Positions 31,787 through 39,000 of a stretch of 64,000 nucleotides of DNA are shown in pieces (position 1 is the first letter of the stretch; the number at the start of each line of letters is the position of its first letter). Source of the stretch: Labrenzia sp. R4_2. GTDB taxonomy: Bacteria; Pseudomonadota; Alphaproteobacteria; Rhizobiales; Stappiaceae. The translations under genes and the position numbers were made by a program. A model generated the notes under the pieces. The model saw only the letters and a program-made list of their open reading frames with translations. It searched no databases and was not told where the DNA came from. The DNA lies in contig NZ_JAGHRJ010000007.1 of assembly GCF_017743865.1 (NCBI RefSeq), positions 1 through 64,000 on the forward strand, in the 5' to 3' direction.

Positions 31787-33109
31787 TTAACGTGGAGCAG
31801 GGCGGCGTCTTGGGAATTGAACGACGTTGCCGGTGGGTTCTTGCGGGCTCGGTTCGGGCTCTGGCCGTTTCGACAAACCGTCAAGGAGTCGTTGGCCAAT
31901 GACCCCGGATAGAACGCGGATCGGATCCAGGTCCGTGTTCACATATCGGTTGGTGATTGTCACGTTGCGATGCCGGAGCAGATGACTGATCAGAAACGCA
32001 TTTCCGCCTGACTGTGCAGCAAGAGTTCCCACTGTGTGCCTGAGGTCGTGCAATCGCACGTCCTCGATTTGGGCATGCTTGCGGATCCGGCGCCACGCAG
32101 TTTCAACAACCTCTTTACTCACATGGCGCGTGGCGTCCCCGTCGCGGGGAATGACATAGTTGCTGCGCTTTGTTTCGGCCAATTGGCCGATGAGCTTCAT
32201 GACGGTATCGCTGACAGGATGAGGCTTCCGGCCGTCCCCTTTGCGGCTTGGGAGGGCAAGTGTGCGGTTTTCGAGATCAACATGTGACCATTCGAGTGTC
32301 AGGATTTCCGAAAGCCTTGCCCCGGTGTGCAGCAATAATCTGATGACATAGAGCGCCGGTTTGCTAACTGGTGTTCGTCGATTTTCTGTGTCTTTTGGAA
32401 GGTGTTTGCGCGTTTTACAGCTGGCTGTGATCACCCAAGGCAATCCAATTGTCTCAGCCTGTTCAAGCGCCGTTCCCAGACGACCCAGCTCTTGGTCCGA
32501 CAGAAAGCGATCACGTTCGGCTTCCTTGTAACGTTTGATCAAGCGCACAGGATTAGAGAGTTCTGGCCGCCACCCCCAGACCTCCGCCAGATTCAGGGCC
32601 TTGGACAAGACTGATAGCGTCATATTGGCTTGACGGGGTGTGTGCTTCAGCTTGGAATGCAACTCCACAATGTCTCTGCGCGTCAGTTCCGTGACTTTCA
32701 TCGTGCCAAGGTGAGGGCGCAGGATGCTCTTGATGATATGTTTCAGGGTGCTTTGGGTCGTTTTCGCATTATGAACCAGCACATGATCAGACCAGTATTT
32801 GTCTAAGAGGTCGTTGATTGTAGGTGCTGCGCGGAATGCGTGCCGGGTCGCCATCGGGTCATCCCCGTTCCGGACCCGCACAACCAACTCGCTCGCCATC
32901 CGTTTGGCTTCTGTGGGGGTGAGAGCGCCATATGGGCCTAGGGTGAGCCGCCGGGACCGTCCTCCGAGTGTCCGGTATTGGAAGACGAAAGATTTTTTGC
33001 CGCTTGGTAAGACCAATAGGCCGAACCCCTTGAGGGTATCATCCCACAAGAATTTTTGTTTCGCGCCGGGCTTGGCTGAATCGATGACGCGTTTTGAAAG
33101 CCTTGGCAT
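31787..33109 (-). CDS. Tyrosine-type site-specific integrase
   Basis: 440 residues. The N-terminal arm-binding domain (MPRLSKRVIDSAKPG, FLWDDTLKGFGLLVLPSGKKSF) is of the DUF4102-like phage type; the core-binding domain is at about 100-190. The catalytic set is Arg in LHTGARLSEILTL, His-x-x-Arg in LHDLRHTVGTLA, the following His in LLRHRNV, and Tyr in TNRYVN. It would integrate the element at the tRNA-Arg 3' end encoded 320 bases upstream of its start. Oriented away from the attachment site. Confidence 0.93.
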   Translation of the reverse strand: MPRLSKRVIDSAKPGAKQKFLWDDTLKGFGLLVLPSGKKSFVFQYRTLGGRSRRLTLGPYGALTPTEAKRMASELVVRVRNGDDPMATRHAFRAAPTINDLLDKYWSDHVLVHNAKTTQSTLKHIIKSILRPHLGTMKVTELTRRDIVELHSKLKHTPRQANMTLSVLSKALNLAEVWGWRPELSNPVRLIKRYKEAERDRFLSDQELGRLGTALEQAETIGLPWVITASCKTRKHLPKDTENRRTPVSKPALYVIRLLLHTGARLSEILTLEWSHVDLENRTLALPSRKGDGRKPHPVSDTVMKLIGQLAETKRSNYVIPRDGDATRHVSKEVVETAWRRIRKHAQIEDVRLHDLRHTVGTLAAQSGGNAFLISHLLRHRNVTITNRYVNTDLDPIRVLSGVIGQRLLDGLSKRPEPEPSPQEPTGNVVQFPRRRPAPR

Positions 33110-33290
33110 TGTTCGTCTCCACTGACAGCGAAAGACGGCAATCCGGAGCGCGTTGGGTCTGCTGTGCTCCTTGATGCGATTTGCCTAGTCTGCTGTTTTG
33201 ACGGCCTGACGACTTCTGACGAACGGTCAGGGTTTCATTTTAGCGCCAACACTTGGGGTCCCGAGTTTTGGCCGTTGAAAGCGAGTTCTG

Positions 33291-33309
33291 TGTAAGCACT
33301 ATGTAAGCA
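33291..33309 (+). repeat. Tandem TGTAAGCA repeats near the attachment site (possible integrase arm sites)
   Basis: TGTAAGCA occurs at 33291-33298 and 33302-33309, 11 bases apart, between the integrase start and the tRNA fragment, where arm-type integrase sites are expected. Confidence 0.45.
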
Positions 33310-33400
33310 GATGGAAGCGAAAAGGCGAGAAAAAGTCAATATTAGATCGTAGAAAAAATTTTATAAGATATTGATAAATAGTAATTAATAGTAGAAGCGC

Positions 33401-33424
33401 GAAAAACTGAGTATTGAGTTTTTC
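33401..33424. repeat. Inverted repeat abutting the tRNA fragment
   Basis: GAAAAACT (33401-33408) and AGTTTTTC (33417-33424) flank an 8-base loop just before the tRNA sequence begins. It may be an integrase core or terminator-like element. Confidence 0.5.
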
Positions 33425-33425
33425 T

Positions 33426-33473
33426 CGTCTACGAATCTGGGGGTCGGGGGTTCGAATCCTCCCCGGTGCGCCA
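33426..33473 (+). other. 3' half of a tRNA-Arg(ACG) gene; attachment site
   Basis: CGTCTACGAATCTGGGGG, then a T arm with the TTCGAAT loop and an acceptor strand ending GGTGCGCCA. The loop CTACGAA (33429-33435) gives anticodon ACG. The 5' half (expected to begin GCACCGG) is absent; the sequence changes to element DNA at the anticodon stem. This is the usual footprint of integration by a tyrosine recombinase into a tRNA gene. Confidence 0.85.
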
Positions 33474-33547
33474 TTCTCTTAAAGACACTCGCGTTAACTG
33501 CATGATTTCCAACGGTTTTCTGTCGGAGCTCCTGCGGAGGGTAGACC

Positions 33548-34287
33548 ATGCGGTTGACCAAAGAGACCACCTATATCTTCACCAAACGTGGTGTCTATTA
33601 TTTCTCAAGGCGTGTGCCTGCTGATCTCAGAACCCATTACAATCGAGATCGGATCGTAATTTCACTCAGGTCGAAATCGCGTCTTGCAGCCCAGACACGG
33701 GCGAAATCACTTGCTCCCAAGCTTGAAGAAGACTGGCTAACCCTTCACTGGAAGTCGTCGAACAACCCGTTCTCTGATTTCCTTCGCGACGGTGCTGTCG
33801 CTGTTGCAGAACCTACAGGCGCTCCTCTCCTTTCTGAAGCACTGGAGGTCTACATCGAGACAAAAGGCAGAGATCGGTCCAGCACATTCGAGCAAACAGC
33901 CAACCGGTCGATCGGATACATGCTTCAGTTACACGGTGATAGGCCAATCGATGCCTACACCCGTATCGAAGTGAACGCCTTTAGGGACTCGCTCGACGCC
34001 AGAGGCCTCAATCCAACGAGTGTCAAACGTATCTTCAGCACCGTCCGGGCTGCGGTGAATTTTGCAGCGAGAGAGAATGGCTACGACGAACCCAGAGCAT
34101 TCTCGGGTGTCTATCTTGGTGAGAGCGCAACGAGCGCGCAGTCGAACCGTAATCCAATCCCGCTTAATGATCTCAGAAAGATGCAGATGAATTGCCGGTC
34201 GTTGGACGACGAGCCGAGGTGGCTGATCGCTCTGATCAGCGACACAGGGCTCCGGTTGAGCGAAGCCGCTGGTCTGACAAAAAGCGC
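33548..34287 (+). pseudogene. Second tyrosine recombinase gene, cut off by an IS3-family element
   Basis: The start is well formed (GGAGG before ATG). The protein begins MRLTKETTYIFTKRGVYYFSRRVPADLRTHYN, an N-terminal module typical of alphaproteobacterial integrases, then a SAM-like core-binding domain (about 90-180) and the start of the catalytic domain with the first Arg in SDTGLRLSEAAGL. The homologous reading ends at about 34287, where IS sequence begins; the His-x-x-Arg and Tyr motifs are missing. No continuation is found beyond the IS, so the 3' part has been lost, perhaps by an IS-linked deletion. Confidence 0.8.
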
Positions 34288-34374
34288 TGTGTTCCCGTCA
34301 GCATCTATGGGTCCAGATAGGCTGATTGCATAAGGGAGAGTTTTTGGCTCATCTTCACCATTCAGGAGTGAAGC

Positions 34375-34749
34375 ATGAGACAGAAGAGCGAGCGTCATCG
34401 GGATGCAGCTGATCGCACTGTGAAGGACATCCGCTACAAGACGCGGAAGAGGTATTCCTCAGAAGACAAGATCCGGATTGTGCTGGCAGGTCTTCGCGGC
34501 GAAGACAGCATAGCCGAGCTGTGTCGCCAGGAAGGTATTGCCCAGAGCCAGTACTACAGTTGGTCGAAGGAGTTCATGGAAGCTGGCCGCAAGCGTTTGG
34601 CTGGTGACACAGCCCGGGAAGCCAACACAGGTGAAGTGCAGGATCTGCGTCGTGAAGCTCGCGATTTGAAGGAGGTGGTTGCAGAACAGGCTCTGGAACT
34701 CCGTCTACTCAAAAAAAGCGTGATCGGGCATGGGGGAGACGACGAATGA
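34375..34749 (+). CDS. IS3-family transposase OrfA
   Basis: 124 residues. HTH of the IS3 OrfA type (KRYSSEDKIRIVLAGLRGEDSIAELCRQEGIAQSQYYSWSK) followed by a coiled-coil (DLRREARDLKEVVAEQALELRLLKK) for dimerisation. A heptamer A-AAA-AAG at 34712-34718 near its end is a typical slip site for -1 frameshifting to make the OrfAB transposase. Its stop overlaps the OrfB ATG (ATGA). Confidence 0.92.
   Translation: MRQKSERHRDAADRTVKDIRYKTRKRYSSEDKIRIVLAGLRGEDSIAELCRQEGIAQSQYYSWSKEFMEAGRKRLAGDTAREANTGEVQDLRREARDLKEVVAEQALELRLLKKSVIGHGGDDE
34712..34718 (+). promoter_or_regulatory. Programmed -1 frameshift slippery site in orfA
   Basis: Seven A residues (34711-34717) followed by G (34718) give A-AAA-AAG in the orfA frame; a -1 shift leads directly into the orfB frame without an intervening stop. 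Confidence 0.7.
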
Positions 34750-35726
34750 GATATCCCGCCTCAGAGAAGCTTGCGATCATACGGCTGGTGGAACAGGCGC
34801 ACCTTCCGGCCAAACAAACCCTCGATACGCTTGGTATCCCTCGCACCACATTCTACCGCTGGTATGACCGATATCTGACAGGTGGTCCGGAAGCGCTGGA
34901 GGATCGTTCGCCAAAGCCGTCACGGGTGTGGAACCGCATACCAGATGATGTTCGCAGACGTATTTTTGCCCTGGCATTGGCCGAACCCGAGCTATCACCG
35001 CGGGAGTTGGCTGTGCGGTTCACCGATACCCAGCAGTACTTCGTGTCCGAAGCCTCGGTGTATCGCTTGCTCAAGGCGCATGACCTCATCACCAGCCCGG
35101 CCTTTGTGGTCATCAAGGCTGCGGATGAGTTCCGCGACAAGACCACAGCCATCAACCAGATGTGGCAGACAGACTTCACCCACATCAAGATCATCGGCTG
35201 GGGCTGGTATTACCTCTCTACCATGCTAGACGATTTCTCGCGATATGTTGTCGCCTGGAAGCTGTGCACGACAATGACTGCTGGTGATGTCACCGACACG
35301 CTGGAACTGGCCCTTGAGGCTTCTGGCTGTGATCGGGTCGCCGTTCGGCACAAACCCCGCCTGCTGTCGGACAACGGTGCGAGTTACATTTCTGGCGAAC
35401 TGGCTGAATGGCTCAACGACCAAGGCATGGATCATGTTCGAGGCGCGCCATACCATCCGCAAACACAGGGAAAAATTGAACGCTGGCACCAAACCCTGAA
35501 GAACCGCATCCTGCTGGAAAATTACTTCCTGCCCGGTGACCTTAACGCCAGCATCGAGCGCTTAGTCTTCCACTACAATAACGCACGTTATCATGAGAGC
35601 CTCGGCAATCTGACACCTGCCGACGTCTACTTCGGACGTGGCGAAAACATCCTGCTCCAACGTGAAAGGATCAAACGAAAAACAATCAATCAACGGCCTT
35701 TGCAATACCGCAATCAAGCCGCATAA
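34746..35726 (+). CDS. IS3-family transposase OrfB (DDE catalytic subunit)
   Basis: 326 residues. HTH region at the start (LPAKQTLDTLGIPRTTFYRW), then the rve/integrase core with the DDE triad: Asp in MWQTDFTHIKI, Asp in LLSDNGASYIS and Glu in QGKIERWHQTLK. C-terminal NNARYHESLGNLTPADVYFG is the family ending. All catalytic motifs look intact, so the IS may be active. Confidence 0.94.
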   Translation: MRYPASEKLAIIRLVEQAHLPAKQTLDTLGIPRTTFYRWYDRYLTGGPEALEDRSPKPSRVWNRIPDDVRRRIFALALAEPELSPRELAVRFTDTQQYFVSEASVYRLLKAHDLITSPAFVVIKAADEFRDKTTAINQMWQTDFTHIKIIGWGWYYLSTMLDDFSRYVVAWKLCTTMTAGDVTDTLELALEASGCDRVAVRHKPRLLSDNGASYISGELAEWLNDQGMDHVRGAPYHPQTQGKIERWHQTLKNRILLENYFLPGDLNASIERLVFHYNNARYHESLGNLTPADVYFGRGENILLQRERIKRKTINQRPLQYRNQAA

Positions 35727-35801
35727 AATCAACCAACACGATGAGCCAATCTCTCCGTTAAATCACGCGGCTAACTGTTCCAAATACCCTGACGACGGAC
35801 A

Positions 35802-36124
35802 GACCAAACGGTAGACCAAAATCGCCTCTTGGTATCGCACCTGACCTATGTTAATTGTCTGGGATCGTTAGATGTCATGTCTCAAATGACGCCTGTGACG
35901 GGAGCCACCTAATCTCGGGTGCGCCATATATAGATGTTATATTTCTCGGTGGCTTCGGGTCGAACCAGGGAATGGGTAACGTGACAGATCACACCATAAG
36001 ATGTGGCATTGGCTAGGAGAGTCGGCGCCACTTGGTTACCGAACGTTTTGCATCTCCAACTTTCCTATACACTTTGGTATCAGAGTTTTCTGCCCGCTAT
36101 AGTTTTCGCGAAATCGAGCTTGTT
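35802..36124. other. Remnant DNA between the IS and the polysaccharide locus, with a partial attachment-site repeat
   Basis: No gene is supportable. At 35912-35926 the sequence TCTCGGGTGCGCCA (and the next T) matches 13 of 15 positions of TCCCCGGTGCGCCAT at the tRNA-Arg fragment end, in the same orientation, so it may be a second, degenerate attachment site for the interrupted integrase. Confidence 0.4.
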
Positions 36125-37132
36125 TTAAGAGAAACCGTCTATAGTCGTAACGAGACAAGGACCTTTGTGAAGATAGGCTGTGCCCTTCCTCTTTGATTGA
36201 ATGCCAGTCCAGGCATTTTCCACCTGTTCGGTTGTCAATCCAGCCTCTGCTGCAACTTGATCGACCGATACGCCGTTGTTAAGTCCAAACAGACAGATGT
36301 CCATCTCTTTGTACGGAAGGGAGAAATAGAACTCTTCCTGACTTTGTTGCAGGGAGAAAGTGTCGGTTGTCGGAGGACGAGAGCAGATCTCTTCCGGCAC
36401 ATCCAGATAGCGGGCCAGTTGGTAAACTTGCGTCTTATAAAGATGCGCAATTGGTTTGATATCAGCCGCACCATCGCCGTTCTTGACGAAGAATCCCTGA
36501 TCATACTCCAGCCGGTTCGGTGTACCCAACACAGCGAAATTCAGACGGTCAGCGTGGTAATACTCAAGCTGCTTGCGTGTGCGCTGTTTCATATTGGTTG
36601 CCGCTACAATTCCCAGATAGACATCAGTCGGCATGCGAAGTCGTTTCTGATTGCCATCCGGATCTTCGACCACAAGGAAAAAAATGTTATAGCCTTGACC
36701 TTGTACAGAATTCGAAATCACGATTTTAGATTTCCAATCCTTACCATATTCGGGCACGAGTCTTTGGATGCAGGCATCCCGCCGTTCATAGCATTTCATC
36801 GCCCTCAGCGTGCTGCTTATGTCTTCAATTTCTGAGTTGATCCCGAACGTTTTGGCGACCAGGTCTCCTAGAGACAGGCTTTCCGGATCGGAATCCGCTT
36901 CCGGCATGAAGAGGGCATGAACGTTTTTCGCACCGACAGCCCTCGCCGCCAAAGCTGCGCATACACTTGAATCCACACCCCCAGACAGACCGAGAACCAG
37001 CCCGCGTTTCTTCAGTTCGACACGCAATTGTTTGCGGATCGCAGCGACAATTTTTTCTGTTTCGGCGGCCGGATCCAAATGCAGACCGGTGATGGAAGGA
37101 TTTTTTGTGTCAACAGGAGTTGTGTTAGTCAT
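36125..37132 (-). CDS. NAD synthetase-like ammonia-dependent amidotransferase in the polysaccharide locus
   Basis: 335 residues with the NadE fold: PP-loop LVLGLSGGVDSSVCAAL (adenylate-forming), and the later segments TPNRLEYDQGFFVKNGDGAADIKPIAHLYKTQVYQLARYL and PPTTDTF found in NH3-dependent NAD+ synthetases. No glutaminase domain is present, unlike the main alphaproteobacterial NadE. Its place as last gene after AMP ligase, ACP and AsnB-like genes, overlapping the ligase by four bases, suggests either a true NAD synthetase paralog or an enzyme adapted to amidate a carboxylate in this pathway. Confidence 0.82.
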   Translation of the reverse strand: MTNTTPVDTKNPSITGLHLDPAAETEKIVAAIRKQLRVELKKRGLVLGLSGGVDSSVCAALAARAVGAKNVHALFMPEADSDPESLSLGDLVAKTFGINSEIEDISSTLRAMKCYERRDACIQRLVPEYGKDWKSKIVISNSVQGQGYNIFFLVVEDPDGNQKRLRMPTDVYLGIVAATNMKQRTRKQLEYYHADRLNFAVLGTPNRLEYDQGFFVKNGDGAADIKPIAHLYKTQVYQLARYLDVPEEICSRPPTTDTFSLQQSQEEFYFSLPYKEMDICLFGLNNGVSVDQVAAEAGLTTEQVENAWTGIQSKRKGTAYLHKGPCLVTTIDGFS

Positions 37133-38688
37133 GAGGCCGCGTCCATGCTTTGCGAAATCAGGCGCCGACTAAGCTTTCCGTTGTCGGTCTTCGGAAGGTC
37201 GGTCCTGATCTCAATCTTCTGCGGAACCATGAAATCTTCCAGCCGGTCCCGACAATATTTGGCGATCTGCTTGGTATTGAGGCCTTCAAGGCCGCTCTGC
37301 CTCAGCACCACAAAGGCGTGAAGTGCTTGACCGAGAATGTCATCCGGGACCCCCACAATAAGAGCTTCCGCAATATCCGGATGCGCATGAAGGACTTCTT
37401 CGATTTCTTTGGGCGCAATCTTTTCTCCGCGGCTTTTGATGATGTCATCTTTCCGGCCGACGAAATAAAGGTATCCATCTTCGTCTTTTCGAAATAGATC
37501 CCCGGTATAAAGCCATTTTTCCCAGGAGTTGCGTCCGGTCTTGAGCAATTGGTTTGTCTCTTCGGGCTTTTTCCAATAGCCCTGCATGACATGGGGGCCG
37601 CGAATCACCAATTCACCGATCGCGCCGGGAGCGCAGTCTTGGCCTTCATCATCTAAAACAAATGCTTCGGTGTTGGGGATTGCGATGCCGACTGAATCCG
37701 CCCGTGAGTCGAGCTGATCAGGAGGCAAGTAGGTGCATCGTTTACACTCGGTCAAACCGTACATGGAGTATACGGTTGTTCCAGGAAACAGGTGCCGCAA
37801 GTCTTTGATATGACTGGCCGGCAACGCAGCTGCGGTACTGGATATGTAGCGCAGACTCGAATATACGCCGGGTTTTATCGATTTCATCTGCAGCAGCATG
37901 GCAGCTACCGTCGGCACTATTGGCAAGCCGGTCACTCGTTCTTCCACAATCCTGTTCAAAACAGCCTGGGGAAACGCAAAGGACTTTTCCAGAACCAGCG
38001 TAGATCCGACCAAAACTGACATAATCAGTTGATAAAGCCCGTAGTCAAAAGCCATTGGCAAAGCGTTGAGGATTATGTCTTCCGGTGTTTTTTCCAGATA
38101 GGTGCTAATCGATCTCGCTGCCGCCTCAACATTCTGGTGGGTCATCATGACCCCCTTGGGACGCCCGGTCGTGCCGGAGGTGTATATCAGTAGTGCCAGA
38201 TCGGTGCTGATGCCGCCTTGCGCTGCTGGAGGAGCCGATATCGGGTGATCCAGACAGGCCGAAAAACTCTCCGTCCCTTCCGGTCTCCCACCCGTTGCAT
38301 CTTCGGTCGACACCACCAGCAAAGGGCTTTGGAAGTCTTCCCTGGCCTTGGCCACGACCTGGGCCTGTTTCGACTGGCAAATAACGCAGCGCGTTTCACA
38401 GTCCTCAAGCATGTAAGCGAGTTTGTCGGATTTGACCGACGGATTAAGAAGGCTTGCAGTGGCACCGGCCTTCCAAATGGCAAACAAACTGACAGCTGCT
38501 TCCCAACAATTGTCCATAAAGACAAAAACGCGGTCGTTTCTTGCCACGCCTTTGGCAATAAGAGCCAAAGCCAATCGGTCCGAGAGGTTATCGAACTCTG
38601 AATAGGTCAACCGCCGCGCGGTCGTGACAATGGCTTCTTTATCAGCGAAGCGGTTTGCGCTTTCCCTCAGGAAGTTCTCTACCCGCAT
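37129..38688 (-). CDS. AMP-forming acyl-CoA synthetase/acyl-ACP ligase family protein
   Basis: 519 residues, ANL superfamily. P-loop-like LLIYTSGTTGRPKGVM (about residues 169-184), the SMYGLTECKRCTYL region, the GELVIRGPHVMQGYWKKPEET motif, hinge LYTGDLFRKDEDGYLYFVGRKDDIIKSRGEKIAPKEIE and C-terminal Lys in TDNGKLSRRLI. It activates a carboxylate as acyl-AMP and transfers it to CoA or a phosphopantetheine thiol. An ACP gene lies 42 bases upstream, so loading that carrier is the likely role. Similar ligases accompany exopolysaccharide/exosortase-type loci. Overlaps the NadE-like gene by four bases. Confidence 0.9.
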   Translation of the reverse strand: MRVENFLRESANRFADKEAIVTTARRLTYSEFDNLSDRLALALIAKGVARNDRVFVFMDNCWEAAVSLFAIWKAGATASLLNPSVKSDKLAYMLEDCETRCVICQSKQAQVVAKAREDFQSPLLVVSTEDATGGRPEGTESFSACLDHPISAPPAAQGGISTDLALLIYTSGTTGRPKGVMMTHQNVEAAARSISTYLEKTPEDIILNALPMAFDYGLYQLIMSVLVGSTLVLEKSFAFPQAVLNRIVEERVTGLPIVPTVAAMLLQMKSIKPGVYSSLRYISSTAAALPASHIKDLRHLFPGTTVYSMYGLTECKRCTYLPPDQLDSRADSVGIAIPNTEAFVLDDEGQDCAPGAIGELVIRGPHVMQGYWKKPEETNQLLKTGRNSWEKWLYTGDLFRKDEDGYLYFVGRKDDIIKSRGEKIAPKEIEEVLHAHPDIAEALIVGVPDDILGQALHAFVVLRQSGLEGLNTKQIAKYCRDRLEDFMVPQKIEIRTDLPKTDNGKLSRRLISQSMDAAS

Positions 38689-38730
38689 TGGGCCCCCAGG
38701 ATAATTTATCAGATTGGCTTTACGCCAAGC

Positions 38731-39000
38731 TCATGCCGCAGATTGCGCATCCACCTGCTTGCGTTTGATGAATGCTTCGATCGTGGCAACGGAATCCAGA
38801 TTGTCCGGAACAATATCGGTATCATCGACACTGATCTCGAAATCCTCTTCGATGAATGCCACCAGCTCCAGCACACCGGTTGAATCAATAACGTCGTTTT
38901 CGATCAACGATGATTCAGGTGTCAGATCGTGTTCAGTGTCCCCGAAGAGAAAATTTTCGACGATAAAATCGAAAATCCGCTTACGGATATCTACAGACAT
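38731..39000 (-). CDS. Acyl carrier protein (phosphopantetheine-binding)
   Basis: 89 residues, acidic, four-helix ACP. The modification Ser is in VIDSTGVLELVAFIEEDF (about residue 40), in a D-S-T context typical of specialised ACPs rather than the D-S-L of fatty-acid AcpP. It begins inside the end of the AsnB-like gene (10-base overlap) and precedes the AMP ligase, so a dedicated carrier for one acyl or aminoacyl group is likely. Confidence 0.9.
   Translation of the reverse strand: MSVDIRKRIFDFIVENFLFGDTEHDLTPESSLIENDVIDSTGVLELVAFIEEDFEISVDDTDIVPDNLDSVATIEAFIKRKQVDAQSAA

Larger units (their letters stand above)
27640..33473. mobile_element. Integrated element next to a tRNA-Arg fragment (left limit uncertain)
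   Basis: The segment contains a primase N-domain protein, TOPRIM-helicase, excisionase-like HTH, an unknown AT-rich gene and a tyrosine integrase, all on the minus strand, ending at the 3' half of a tRNA-Arg gene. Gene content and orientation are those of a satellite-like or small integrative element. I cannot see the matching attachment repeat or an intact tRNA-Arg on the left side, so the left boundary near 27640 is only the end of the last element gene. Confidence 0.6.
34288..35801 (+). mobile_element. Complete IS3-family insertion sequence
   Basis: About 1.5 kb with orfA and orfB in -1 register. Imperfect long terminal repeats align between the left (from 34288-34290) and the reverse complement of the right (to 35801): both contain a CGTCAG block, a TGATT...TAAxGGAGAG block and TTGGCTCATC. 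I could not identify a clean target duplication: the flanking 3-4 bases differ, consistent with a deletion next to the element. Confidence 0.75.

Noticed and set aside
33401-33424. Terminator for the upstream region
   Set aside because: The hairpin has an 8-base loop and no separate T tract, and its position at the tRNA breakpoint fits an integration-site feature better.
27640-35930. CRISPR array or toxin-antitoxin pair in the mobile region
   Set aside because: No regularly spaced repeats and no recognisable toxin-antitoxin gene pair were found.
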